NCBI GenBank assembly: GCA_046483025.1
Contig: JAWODZ010000171.1
Span: 1 to 34,256 of the forward strand
Direction: 5' to 3'
DNA from: CAYUAG01 sp046483025
GTDB taxonomy: Bacteria; Zhuqueibacterota; QNDG01; CAYUAG01
Length of the DNA: 34,256 bases
This document shows, in pieces, positions 7,448-15,538 of this stretch. A program made the position numbers and the translations under genes. How positions within the stretch are numbered: the first letter of the stretch is position 1; the number at the start of each line of letters is the position of its first letter. The notes under the pieces were generated by a model, which did no database searches, was not told where the DNA came from, and worked only from the letters and a program-made list of their open reading frames with translations.

Positions 7448-7848
7448 GAGAGAATGTTGTCATTACATCCAAGAATGTTGAGTTTTTAAAGAAAGTTGGT
7501 GAGATGAGTGGTCAGCCGATAACCCGCTGTGACCAATGCGGAGTATGTTCTGGCAGTTGCCCCATGATTGATGAAATGGATTTAACACCATCTCAGATGA
7601 TGAGAAAGGTTCAGTTAGGACAGGAGGATGTTTTAGAAACCAGGGCAATGTGGCTCTGTGCCTCTTGTTTTACCTGTACAGTACGATGTCCGAGAGGATT
7701 GGATTTATCAAAAGTGGCAGAGGCATTGAGGCAGATAACCTTACGGAAGGCAGTGGACCATATTGATGTAAGAAAGATTCCTGACGATGAAATGAAAAAA
7801 TTGCCACAAATCGCATTAATAAGTAGTTTTCGGAAATTTACAGGGTGA
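7444..7848 (+). CDS. hdrC: HdrC-like iron-sulfur subunit
   Basis: The 134-residue soluble protein has two [4Fe-4S] motifs spaced as in heterodisulfide reductase subunit C: C29-C32-C35-C39-P and C72-C75-C78-C82-P. In Hdr complexes HdrC wires HdrA to the catalytic HdrB. There is no transmembrane segment, so this is the cytoplasmic HdrABC type and not HdrDE. The ATGA overlap with hdrA and 4-base gap to hdrB indicate one translation unit. The C-terminal 40 residues are charged and carry no motif. Confidence 0.92.
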   Translation: MRENVVITSKNVEFLKKVGEMSGQPITRCDQCGVCSGSCPMIDEMDLTPSQMMRKVQLGQEDVLETRAMWLCASCFTCTVRCPRGLDLSKVAEALRQITLRKAVDHIDVRKIPDDEMKKLPQIALISSFRKFTG

Positions 7849-7852
7849 GAAT

Positions 7853-8752
7853 ATGAAAATACCATATTATCCAGGATGCACACTTAAAACAAATGCAAAA
7901 AATCTTGAAACTTCTACTCTTGAGGTTGCAAAAACATTAGATATAGAACTCGTTGAACTCCCCAGATGGAATTGTTGCGGCACTGTATATTCCTTAACAT
8001 CTGATGATTTAATTCATCATGTTGCACCCATCAGAAATTTCATCAGAGTGCAGGAGATGAATGACAATGGATTGGTGAAGGATGAATACAGATTAGTGAC
8101 TGTATGTTCAATGTGTTATAATACATTGAAACGATCAAATCTTCGAGTGAAAGAGAATCCTGATGATCTTGATAAAATAAATGATTTCATGTATCTGGAG
8201 GAAGATTATAAAGGCAATGTAGAAGTTATTCATTTTTTGAAATTATTACAAGATGTGGGGTTTGATAAACTAGAGGAGAAAGTAAGAAAACCACTTTCGG
8301 GATTAAAGATTGCTCCTTATTATGGTTGTATGCTGCTCCGTCCAAAGGAAGTAGGGATAGATGATCCTGAAGACCCGACAATTCAAACAGAATTGCTTGA
8401 AGCATTAGGTGCAGAAGTTATAGACAATCCTTATAAAAAGGTATGTTGTGGCAGTTATCAGACAGTTCATGAAAAAGATGCAGTATCTAATTTAGGATAT
8501 AAAATTCTTACACATGCTCAAAAAGAAGGTGCAGAAGCAATAACAACAAGTTGTCCGTTATGTGCTTTTAATTTGGACAACAGACAAAAAGAGGTGAAGG
8601 AACAACATCCGGAATTCCAGCACATTCCTGTTTTTTATTTTACTCAGCTTATTGCAATTGCATTTGGAGTTGAGAAAAAATACTGCAGATTTGATTTAAA
8701 TTATATTGACCCGGAAAAATTACTTAAAAAGAAAAAATTGTTACAGGAGTAA
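7853..8752 (+). CDS. hdrB: HdrB-like CCG-domain subunit
   Basis: The 299-residue protein holds two complete CCG domains: C9, C41-C42, C85-C88, and C159, C198-C199, C234-C237. In HdrB these bind noncubane [4Fe-4S] clusters that reduce a disulfide such as CoM-S-S-CoB. A bacterium lacking those coenzymes would use another disulfide or electron acceptor. The same domain pair occurs as SdhE/MfrE in some fumarate reductases and at the C-terminus of methanogen thiol:fumarate reductase TfrB. Because FrdB- and FrdA-like genes follow directly (2 and 10 bases), it may serve either role. No membrane segment is visible. Confidence 0.9.
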   Translation: MKIPYYPGCTLKTNAKNLETSTLEVAKTLDIELVELPRWNCCGTVYSLTSDDLIHHVAPIRNFIRVQEMNDNGLVKDEYRLVTVCSMCYNTLKRSNLRVKENPDDLDKINDFMYLEEDYKGNVEVIHFLKLLQDVGFDKLEEKVRKPLSGLKIAPYYGCMLLRPKEVGIDDPEDPTIQTELLEALGAEVIDNPYKKVCCGSYQTVHEKDAVSNLGYKILTHAQKEGAEAITTSCPLCAFNLDNRQKEVKEQHPEFQHIPVFYFTQLIAIAFGVEKKYCRFDLNYIDPEKLLKKKKLLQE

Positions 8753-8754
8753 AA

Positions 8755-9534
8755 ATGAAAGATGAAAAAACTAAAAGATTAGATCCAAAGGAGGTAATGG
8801 AACGTATTGCTACAGCAAGCAAACCGATGGTAGCCGGGGTTGAGGATAAAGATGTTAAACATTGGGTAACAATTTATATTATGGGAAGGGCGTATAAAGT
8901 TCCAGCAGATTTAACCATATTAACTGCTATAGAGTATGCAGGATATAAGTTTATACGGGGTTGCGGATGCAGACAAGGTTTCTGTGGTGCTTGTTCCACA
9001 GTGTTTCGAAAAAAAGGGGAATATAAACTTCAAACAGGACTGGCTTGTCAAACAAGAGTAGAAGATGAGATGTATCTGGTGCAGATACCATTTACACCAG
9101 CAGAAAAAGCTGTTTATAATATTAACAAAGAAGACTATCAAGTTTCTACGATTTTTAAACATTACCCTGAAGTAGCCAGATGTGTATCATGTAATACCTG
9201 CACCAAAGCCTGTCCCCAGGATCTTCAGGTAATGGATTATGTCCAGGCAGCAATTAAAGGTGATTTTGAAGCAGTAGCAAATGAATCATTTGATTGTATT
9301 CAATGCGGTCTTTGTGCAATACGATGTCCTTCAGAGATAGTACAATATAATGTTGCACAACTCGCACGAAGGATGTATGGAAAATATGGGAGTGGTCCTG
9401 AACCGGAACATCTTTTAAAAAGGATAAAAGATATTAAAAAAGGGAAGTTTGATAAAGAAATGGATACATTAATGGGTATGAGCAAAAAAGAACTTGAGAA
9501 ATTATACAGTGAAAGAAAACGAGAACAAACGTAA
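8755..9534 (+). CDS. FrdB/SdhB/TfrB-like iron-sulfur subunit
   Basis: This 259-residue protein has an N-terminal plant-type [2Fe-2S] domain (C70, C72, C77, C80, and a later Cys in GLACQT) and two [4Fe-4S] motifs (C143-C146-C149-C153-P and C181-C184-C187-C191-P). Standard SdhB/FrdB carries one [2Fe-2S], one [4Fe-4S] and one [3Fe-4S]; here both C-terminal sites have four Cys and look like two [4Fe-4S] clusters, as in thiol:fumarate reductase-type proteins. It would relay electrons between HdrB/HdrC and the flavoprotein encoded 10 bases downstream. No heme or membrane-anchor subunit gene lies nearby, which argues against a quinone-linked enzyme. Confidence 0.88.
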   Translation: MKDEKTKRLDPKEVMERIATASKPMVAGVEDKDVKHWVTIYIMGRAYKVPADLTILTAIEYAGYKFIRGCGCRQGFCGACSTVFRKKGEYKLQTGLACQTRVEDEMYLVQIPFTPAEKAVYNINKEDYQVSTIFKHYPEVARCVSCNTCTKACPQDLQVMDYVQAAIKGDFEAVANESFDCIQCGLCAIRCPSEIVQYNVAQLARRMYGKYGSGPEPEHLLKRIKDIKKGKFDKEMDTLMGMSKKELEKLYSERKREQT

Positions 9535-9544
9535 GGAAAGAGTT

Positions 9545-11203
9545 ATGGCTGAATTAAAATATATCGAAGGTTATCCGCAGTATATTTATGATCTGATAGA
9601 CAGAGTACATAAAACAAGACAAAAAAGACTGGATTATACACCTCCTGCAATGAGTGAAAAAGAGCAGAAAGAAGTACTTAAATTACACCCGGATTATGCA
9701 CCCGGAGGAAAAAGAAAAATATCTATTGGTCAGAACAAAGGTGAATATGGAACAAATCCAGTTGTTGATTTACTGGAAGCTTATCCTATTATTGAAGAAA
9801 AAGAAGTTGATCTTGATCAGGTTGATTATAGTGTAGATATTCTGGTAATTGGGGGCGGTCTTGCTGGCACAACTGCTTGTATCTGGGCAAATGAGAAAGG
9901 AATTTCAAAAGACAAAATATTACTTGTAAACAAATTAAGACATGGTGATGCTAATTCAATCATGGCTGAAGGAGGCACCCAGGCAGCAGACAGAGAAATC
10001 GATTCTGTACAAAGACATTATCTTGATACCATGGGAGGCGGACACTTTACTAACAAACCAGATGTACTCAGAGCATTAGTGGAAGATGCTCCCTTTATAA
10101 TACACTGGCTACATGAGTTAGGTGCAATCATTGATAAAGAGGAAAATGGAGATTTTGTGGAAAAATGGGGAGGAGGCACATCAATACGAAGGCTGCATTC
10201 CTGCAGAGATTATACCGGACTTGAAGAGTTCAGGGTTATTCGGGATGAATTCAGAAACAGAGAAATAGGATGTATCGAACACTTTCCGGCTGTAGAACTC
10301 TTAACAGATGGTAAAAACAGAGTTACCGGCGCAATACTCTACAATCTTGAAACAGGAGGGTACAAAATAGTCGAATCAAAAGTTACTATTCTTGCAACCG
10401 GGGGGTTTGGTAGACTTCATATAAGAGGTTTTCCAACCACAAATCATTATGGAGCAACTGCAGATGGTATTGTCCTTGCCTATCGGGCGGGTGCAAAGTT
10501 AAGAGATGTGGACACAGTTCAGTATCATCCCACAGGTGCTGCCTATCCAGTACAGATAATCGGATATCTTTTAACTGAAAAATTGAGAAGCTCTGGTGCT
10601 CAGCCTGTAAATATTGATGGAGAAGCATTTGTATTTCCGCTTGAACCCAGAGATGTTGAGGCATCAGCATTAATAAGAGAATGTTATGTCAGGAATAAAG
10701 GGATTACCACCCCTTCCGGATTAAGAGGGGTATGGTTAGATACACCTATGATCGAACTAAAAAATGGTGAAGGATACATTGAAAAAGCCTTTCCTGGTAT
10801 GAGGCGGATGTTTAACAGATATGATATAGATATGGCTAAAAATCCTGTCCTTGTATTTCCAACTCTTCATTATCAGAACGGAGGAGTAGAGACAGATCCA
10901 TGGGGTCATAGCACCCTTGAAGGATTGTGGCTTGCAGGTGAAGTATCTGGTGGGGTACATGGTAAAAACAGATTAATGGGAAATTCAACTCTTGATACGA
11001 TGGTATTCGGAAGACGATCCGGTATCTCTGCTGCCGAGTATGTGAAATCAGGAAAGAAACAGGGTAAATTAACTCTCCAGCATATGAAAAAATACATAAA
11101 AATGCTTAAGGATGCAGGAGTAAAACCCAAACGAAGATCACCTATGCTTCTTCCGGAATACAGAGGTAAAGCAGCTCTGGCAAGAATGATTGACGTATTT
11201 TAA
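9545..11203 (+). CDS. fumarate reductase/succinate dehydrogenase flavoprotein subunit (FrdA/TfrA-like)
   Basis: The start is set at the ATG at 9545, preceded by AAGGAAAG; an earlier in-frame start at 9494 would run into the upstream gene. The 552-residue protein has the FAD site GGGLAG (from residue 103), the AEGG block, YHPTG with H328, the substrate-domain Arg in EPRD (R369) and HYQNGG with H442. These residues fit the fumarate/succinate active site. The position of the His that binds FAD covalently in FrdA/SdhA appears to be Asn137, so FAD is probably noncovalent. The protein lacks the long C-terminal region of SdhA. Placed after hdrACB and an FrdB-like gene, it is the likely terminal catalytic subunit for fumarate reduction or succinate oxidation. 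Confidence 0.88.
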   Translation: MAELKYIEGYPQYIYDLIDRVHKTRQKRLDYTPPAMSEKEQKEVLKLHPDYAPGGKRKISIGQNKGEYGTNPVVDLLEAYPIIEEKEVDLDQVDYSVDILVIGGGLAGTTACIWANEKGISKDKILLVNKLRHGDANSIMAEGGTQAADREIDSVQRHYLDTMGGGHFTNKPDVLRALVEDAPFIIHWLHELGAIIDKEENGDFVEKWGGGTSIRRLHSCRDYTGLEEFRVIRDEFRNREIGCIEHFPAVELLTDGKNRVTGAILYNLETGGYKIVESKVTILATGGFGRLHIRGFPTTNHYGATADGIVLAYRAGAKLRDVDTVQYHPTGAAYPVQIIGYLLTEKLRSSGAQPVNIDGEAFVFPLEPRDVEASALIRECYVRNKGITTPSGLRGVWLDTPMIELKNGEGYIEKAFPGMRRMFNRYDIDMAKNPVLVFPTLHYQNGGVETDPWGHSTLEGLWLAGEVSGGVHGKNRLMGNSTLDTMVFGRRSGISAAEYVKSGKKQGKLTLQHMKKYIKMLKDAGVKPKRRSPMLLPEYRGKAALARMIDVF

Positions 11204-11207
11204 TAGT

Positions 11208-11214
11208 AAAGGAG
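11208..11214 (+). promoter_or_regulatory. ribosome binding site setting the lgt start
   Basis: AAAGGAG ends 5 bases before the ATG at 11220. This favours that start over an in-frame ATG at 11190, which lies inside the upstream flavoprotein gene. Confidence 0.75.
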
Positions 11215-11219
11215 TTAGA

Positions 11220-12026
11220 ATGTATCCCGTCATTTTTAGAATAGGTGGTTTTGAACTTCACAGCTGGGGATTGTGTTTTGCAATCACTTTTTTAACTGGA
11301 ATGTTAGTGGCGATAAAAAGAAGTTCTCGTTTTAATATAAATTCTTCAATAATACTTGATTTTTCTTTAGTGGTTATCATTTCAGCTTTAATCGGAAGCC
11401 GTCTCTGGTATGTTGTTTTTCATCTGGATCGGTTTAGGGATAGCTGGCTTGACGTGATTAATCCGTTTCAAAAAGGTCATTTGGGAATTGCCGGATTATC
11501 CATGGTTGGAGGCGTGGTCTTCGCACTTGTAGCATCCTATGTGTATGTTAAAATAAAAAAGATTGATTTTATTGCCCTGGCCGATACTATTGCTCCATGT
11601 TTTCTCCTTGGTATTGGTATGCAGCGTTTAGGTGGATGTTTTTTAAACGGTTGTTGTTTTGGTAGCCCTACTGATAGCTGGATGGGTATTGTCTTCCCTC
11701 CAGATAGTGTTGCAGGGTTATACTTTCCTGGAGTTCCTTTATGGCCAGCCCAGCTGTTTGCCTCTGCTTTGGGATTTATAGGATTTTTTTTGATTCTCTG
11801 GCTGGAGCGGTGGCGAAAATTTTCTGGTTATACTTTTTTTCTGGTATTTATTTACTATTCTATTGATCGGGTTATTGTGGATCAGTTCCGATATTATGAA
11901 CCAAAACAGATATTGGGGCATCTTGGTCCTTTAACTTTCAATGTCAACCATATTTTGTTATTAGGGGTGTTGGTTTATTGTCTGTTTTTTGGATTCAGGG
12001 GATGGAGAAAACAACATCAACTCTGA
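11220..12026 (+). CDS. lgt: prolipoprotein diacylglyceryl transferase family protein
   Basis: The 268-residue integral membrane protein follows the Lgt layout: N-terminal MYPVIFRIGGFELHSWG, a GSRLWY loop, GLSMVGG, the diagnostic QRLGGCFLNGCCFG block (Lgt consensus GRxGNFxNxExxG), the VPLWPAQLF segment (Lgt HPTQLYE) and the C-terminal DRVIVDQFR arginine motif. Lgt moves diacylglycerol from phosphatidylglycerol to the lipobox cysteine of prolipoproteins at the inner membrane. The signature blocks are divergent: the histidine and Glu positions of the consensus are replaced, so this may be a divergent subfamily. It follows the flavoprotein gene by 16 bases. Confidence 0.8.
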   Translation: MYPVIFRIGGFELHSWGLCFAITFLTGMLVAIKRSSRFNINSSIILDFSLVVIISALIGSRLWYVVFHLDRFRDSWLDVINPFQKGHLGIAGLSMVGGVVFALVASYVYVKIKKIDFIALADTIAPCFLLGIGMQRLGGCFLNGCCFGSPTDSWMGIVFPPDSVAGLYFPGVPLWPAQLFASALGFIGFFLILWLERWRKFSGYTFFLVFIYYSIDRVIVDQFRYYEPKQILGHLGPLTFNVNHILLLGVLVYCLFFGFRGWRKQHQL

Positions 12027-12121
12027 TAATCCACAAAATGAATATCATTGTCTCTTGGCAATCATATTACAATATTTTTATTGATAAACCAACCGGAAAT
12101 TTTATTAAAGAAAATTATTTT

Positions 12122-13342
12122 ATGGAACTAAATAAAGCAATATCGAGACATAACTATTATGCCTTTTTATGGCATGCTGTTTTTTTAGCATTGGCTAAAA
12201 ATTTTATGGATGTGGATACCATTATTCCGGCTATGATGGTGGATGCAGGAGGCAGTTCTATTCAAGTTGGGATACTTACAGCTATTATGATAGGCGGAGC
12301 ACGATTCGGTCAATTATTTTTTACTCCCTTTTTAAATAACCGGTCTTTGAAAAAAAGTTATTTGTTAGGGGGGATTAATACCCGTATTTTTGCACTTGGT
12401 GGCATGGCTTTAATTTTTTATTTTTCATCGTATTTCAGTGATAGTTCAATAATTTGGTTAATTTTTATTTTGATATCCCTGTTTTCATTCAGTGGTGCAT
12501 TTGCAAATATTAATTATGTTGATATTTTAGGCAAATCTGTATTAGAGAAGAAGAGAAAGGTTTTCTTTTCCATGAAGCAGATAATTGCCAGTTTAGTTGT
12601 TTTACTCTCTGCTTTTATGGCAAAGAAGGTCCTCGCTACTGCGAATTATCCTATTAATTATGCTGCCATGTTTTTTATTGCAACTGTAGTTTTGGGAATC
12701 GCATCCTTAGGATTTTGGAAAATCAAAGAAGTTTATGCAGCCAGTCAAAAAATTGAGGGTTGGATGCATTTCATCCAGCGTATAAAAATGGATATAGAGG
12801 AAAATGGAAAATTAAAAAATTATTTATTGATCAAAAATACTCAGGGATTATGTATCATTCTGATGCCATTTTTAATTCTTTATGCAAAGAAAATATTTGC
12901 AGCGGGCAGTCAGGATATCGGCAATTTTTTATTTTTAAAAGTCATAGGTGGTGTTTTAACAGGCAGTATACTTTTTTACTATTCTAAAAAAGTAAGATAC
13001 CAGAAAATGTTGTATATCAGTTCCGTTATTGCTCTCTTAATTCCTTTATTTATTATTGTACTGCCTGGTCCGATTTTATTTCCCTATATTTTTCTGGCAG
13101 GTGGAATTGTATTTACCATGCATACCATTTCAATCAGTGGTATTTTATTGGAAGTGAGTACTAATGAAAATAGAGCATTATATACTGGATTATCTGGTGC
13201 AGGTAATATTCTTCCGGTTATTTTCCCTTTTTTAGGGGGCTGGATAATTACTGAATTTGGCTTTGTACACTTTTTTTTACTCTTTATATTGTTAATTATT
13301 ATATCTTTTTATTTTATCTATCAACTGGACTGTCAAAAATGA
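12122..13342 (+). CDS. major facilitator superfamily transporter
   Basis: I chose the ATG at 12122 because upstream in-frame starts (11978, 12038) overlap or abut lgt and add a non-MFS leader. The 406-residue protein is a string of hydrophobic helices, about 12, with charged cytoplasmic loops (NNRSLKKS after helix 2, LEKKRK in the central region), as in MFS permeases. The helix 2-3 loop only loosely resembles the family's G-x-x-x-D-R motif. The substrate cannot be deduced. It overlaps the next gene by 4 bases, so the transporter and methyltransferase are probably translated together. No strong Shine-Dalgarno site precedes the chosen start. Confidence 0.8.
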   Translation: MELNKAISRHNYYAFLWHAVFLALAKNFMDVDTIIPAMMVDAGGSSIQVGILTAIMIGGARFGQLFFTPFLNNRSLKKSYLLGGINTRIFALGGMALIFYFSSYFSDSSIIWLIFILISLFSFSGAFANINYVDILGKSVLEKKRKVFFSMKQIIASLVVLLSAFMAKKVLATANYPINYAAMFFIATVVLGIASLGFWKIKEVYAASQKIEGWMHFIQRIKMDIEENGKLKNYLLIKNTQGLCIILMPFLILYAKKIFAAGSQDIGNFLFLKVIGGVLTGSILFYYSKKVRYQKMLYISSVIALLIPLFIIVLPGPILFPYIFLAGGIVFTMHTISISGILLEVSTNENRALYTGLSGAGNILPVIFPFLGGWIITEFGFVHFFLLFILLIIISFYFIYQLDCQK

Positions 13343-14013
13343 ATAAAAAATCAATTAAAATATATCCTGACTCAGGTGTTGAATTAAATTCTTTTTCAGC
13401 AAAGAATTATGATATTTTATTGAATATTGCCTCGCTGGGTCTTTATTATGTGTTTATTAACAGAGCAATTAAAGCAATGGATATACAACCTGATGATTCA
13501 ATACTTGATTTAGGGTGTGGCACCGGACGTAATGCCTGTATTATGAAAAAATATTTGAACAATAACGGAAGAATAATTGGTTTAGATGTATCTTCCATTA
13601 TGGAAAAACAGTTTAATAAGAAATGTGCCAGCCATAAGAATATACAATTTATCCAACAAAGAATTGATCAGCCATTTGATTTATCAGAGAAATTCGATAA
13701 AATATTTATCAGTTTTGTCATTCACGGTTTTCCGCATAATATTCGCAAAACAGTACTTAAAAACGTTTCTCGTCATTTAAAATTAGATGGTGCATTTTTT
13801 ATACTTGACTATTCAGAGTTTGATATTGATGAGATGCCGTTTTTGCATCGTCTTATTTTTAAGAAAATGGAATGTAAATATGCATTTGATTTTATTAAAA
13901 GAGACTGGAAGCACATACTGACACAATATGATTTTTCAGAGTTTGAAGAGTTTTTGTTTTTTAAAGATTATGTCAGATTATTAGGGGCTAGAAAAGAATA
14001 TGAGATCGGCTAA
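13339..14013 (+). CDS. class I SAM-dependent methyltransferase
   Basis: The 224-residue protein has motif I ILDLGCGTGRN (about residues 55-65), the acidic end of strand 2 in IIGLDVS and a motif IV/post-IV region (FISFVIHGFP, then FFILDYSEF). The pattern resembles the UbiE/Methyltransf_11 group. A region of about 50 residues precedes the core and a ~60-residue aromatic-rich C-terminal part follows. The substrate is unknown. The ATGA overlap with the MFS gene and 14-base overlap with the NifX-like gene indicate one operon. Confidence 0.82.
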   Translation: MNKKSIKIYPDSGVELNSFSAKNYDILLNIASLGLYYVFINRAIKAMDIQPDDSILDLGCGTGRNACIMKKYLNNNGRIIGLDVSSIMEKQFNKKCASHKNIQFIQQRIDQPFDLSEKFDKIFISFVIHGFPHNIRKTVLKNVSRHLKLDGAFFILDYSEFDIDEMPFLHRLIFKKMECKYAFDFIKRDWKHILTQYDFSEFEEFLFFKDYVRLLGARKEYEIG

Positions 14014-14350
14014 GATTGCCGTTCCAACTAATGACGGAATATTAATTTTTCCTAAAATGCTTGGTATGGCAAAAGAAATGTATATTTATAAAATTATAAA
14101 TAATAAACATTTTGAGTTGATTGAAATAAGAGCCAATCCTTATGAACACACCATGCAGCATTTAAAGACCCTGGATGTCTATGATTTAATCAATGATTGT
14201 TCAGCGATCATTTCTGCTCATATTGGTAAAAAAGGAATAACCAGATTGGAAGAAAAAGGGATGAAACTGTTTTTTAAAAAAGGAAATATAGAAGAAGCAT
14301 TAACCGATGTCATCAAAGGAAGAGAATCAAAAAATAGTGATAATTCATAA
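14000..14350 (+). CDS. NifX/NafY-type dinitrogenase iron-molybdenum cofactor family protein
   Basis: The 116-residue protein matches the small NifX/NifB-C-terminal fold: KIAVPTNDG at the start, the GMAKEMYIYKI strand, the ANPYEH loop and a central block IISAHIGKKGITRLEEKGMKLFF. Such proteins bind or carry metal clusters. Stand-alone copies are common in anaerobes without nitrogenase and have poorly defined roles. No nif genes are in this window. It overlaps the upstream methyltransferase by 14 bases, an unusually long overlap that argues for coupled translation. Confidence 0.85.
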   Translation: MRSAKIAVPTNDGILIFPKMLGMAKEMYIYKIINNKHFELIEIRANPYEHTMQHLKTLDVYDLINDCSAIISAHIGKKGITRLEEKGMKLFFKKGNIEEALTDVIKGRESKNSDNS

Positions 14351-14433
14351 ATTTTACAAATATCAAATTTTAGTAAAAAATCTATTACATAAAATGATAG
14401 TAATATTTCATAGTTGTAAAAATAAGGGAAAAT

Positions 14434-14793
14434 ATGACTAATGTATTAATTTATATCGCCATTGGCTTAATCGCTGGATTGGTTATGGGGATGGTCGGTG
14501 TCGGAGGTGGGGCAATCATTATTTTTGCATTGCTTTTTATGGCTCATTTACCCCAAAAGATGGCTCAAGGAACAACGTTGTTGATTGTCGCAGCTCCGGT
14601 AAGTTTACTTGCTGCTTATAATTATTACACGAAAGGATTTGTTCATTTAAAGGCTGCTATTGTGATTATGGTTAGTTTTTTAATTTTTAGTTTTATCGGA
14701 TCACAGTTTGCGACAATACTACCAAATGAAGTACTGAAATTTATGCTGGGAATAATGTTAATTCTCATGGGTATAAAAATTTTATTTTTTTAA
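14434..14793 (+). CDS. half-length TauE/SafE family membrane protein
   Basis: The 119-residue protein has about four transmembrane helices and the TauE/SafE repeat signature: GLIAGLVMGMVGVGGG near the N-terminus and FSFIGSQFATILP plus LKFMLGIMLILMGI near the C-terminus. Full-length family members are about 250 residues and contain two such repeats, so this is one repeat unit. It begins and ends cleanly with an AAGGGA site upstream, so it is probably a natural half-size protein that dimerises, not a truncation. The family exports sulfite, sulfoacetate or related anions; the substrate here is unknown. Confidence 0.82.
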   Translation: MTNVLIYIAIGLIAGLVMGMVGVGGGAIIIFALLFMAHLPQKMAQGTTLLIVAAPVSLLAAYNYYTKGFVHLKAAIVIMVSFLIFSFIGSQFATILPNEVLKFMLGIMLILMGIKILFF

Positions 14794-14801
14794 AAAAATC
14801 C

Positions 14802-14830
14802 TTGACTTTTCATTTTTCATATTATATATT
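14802..14830 (+). promoter_or_regulatory. sigma70-type promoter of the rex-Mrp-Nuo operon
   Basis: TTGACT (14802-14807) and TATATT (14825-14830) are separated by 17 bases. The predicted start near 14837 lies inside the inverted repeat that follows, so a protein bound there would block transcription. The first gene downstream is rex. Confidence 0.8.
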
Positions 14831-14831
14831 A

Positions 14832-14861
14832 TTGTGATTGTGATTATCTTCACAATCACAA
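14832..14861 (+). promoter_or_regulatory. Rex operator, nested double half-sites
   Basis: A perfect 12-base inverted repeat, TTGTGATTGTGA (14832-14843) and TCACAATCACAA (14850-14861), is separated by 6 bases. The inner 18 bases (14838-14855) match the Rex box TTGTGA-N6-TCACAA. A second TTGTGA/TCACAA pair lies one helical half-site further out. Rex binds this sequence when NADH/NAD+ is low and releases it when NADH is high. The site overlaps the predicted transcription start and lies directly upstream of rex, so autoregulation is expected. Confidence 0.85.
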
Positions 14862-14877
14862 CCAGTGGATGATATAA

Positions 14878-15507
14878 ATGAAAAATACCATACCAAAAGA
14901 AACGATCAGTCGTTTATTCACCTACTTCAGGTCATTACTCTGTTTCTCCAAGCTAGGCAAAAAAAATGTTTCTTCTTATGAAATATCAAAATTATGTAAT
15001 ATCAACCCTGCAATAATAAGAAAAGATTTTTCCTATTTTGGTGATTTCGGAACCAAAGGTGTAGGATATGATGTTGATAATTTAATTGATGAAATTCGGG
15101 GTATACTTAAATTAGACCCGGCTGCAAAGGTTGCATTAGTAGGAGTAGGGAATATCGGTAAAGCATTAATGTCTTATCCCAGTTTTGAATCTGAAGGATT
15201 TAAAATTTTCATGGCTTTTGATAATGATAAGAAAAAAATCGGGGTAAAAGTCCATGGTATAACTGTTGAAGATATAGATAATCTGGAAAAGAGAATTAAA
15301 TCAGAAAATATAAAAATCGGTATTCTAACTGTACCGGAGGCAGCAGCCCATGAGATTGCAAAACGAATGGCACGAGCCGGGGTAAAAGCTATCCTTTCCT
15401 TTGCGCCCTGTCAGATAGTTATGACTGAAAATATTGAAGTGACCTGTATTGATCTTAGTACTGAATTATCAAAATTAGCTTATTATTCCTATAAAAATTT
15501 AGAATAA
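14878..15507 (+). CDS. rex: redox-sensing transcriptional repressor Rex
   Basis: The 209-residue protein has the Rex winged-helix N-terminus (residues ~5-75, with VSSYEISKLCNINPAIIRKD as the recognition region) and the conserved FSYFGDFGTKGVGYD linker. A Rossmann domain follows with GVGNIG at about 85-90, where NAD(H) binds. A domain-swapped C-terminal helix is expected at the end. Rex represses fermentation and hydrogenase genes until NADH accumulates. A matching Rex box lies in its own promoter. It precedes the Mrp/complex I-like genes by 31 bases and is probably the first gene of their operon. Confidence 0.93.
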   Translation: MKNTIPKETISRLFTYFRSLLCFSKLGKKNVSSYEISKLCNINPAIIRKDFSYFGDFGTKGVGYDVDNLIDEIRGILKLDPAAKVALVGVGNIGKALMSYPSFESEGFKIFMAFDNDKKKIGVKVHGITVEDIDNLEKRIKSENIKIGILTVPEAAAHEIAKRMARAGVKAILSFAPCQIVMTENIEVTCIDLSTELSKLAYYSYKNLE

Positions 15508-15538
15508 ATTATTAAAGAATAATTGAAAGGAAATATGA

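Noticed and set aside
8755..11203. Respiratory, quinone-linked succinate dehydrogenase
   Set aside because: No cytochrome b or membrane-anchor gene is nearby, and the iron-sulfur subunit has two four-Cys motifs instead of the usual [3Fe-4S] pattern; linkage to hdr genes points to a soluble complex.
14351..14433. Inverted repeats TTTTAC/GTAAAA and TATTAC/GTAATA as a terminator
   Set aside because: Both are short, AT-rich and not followed by a clear T tract.
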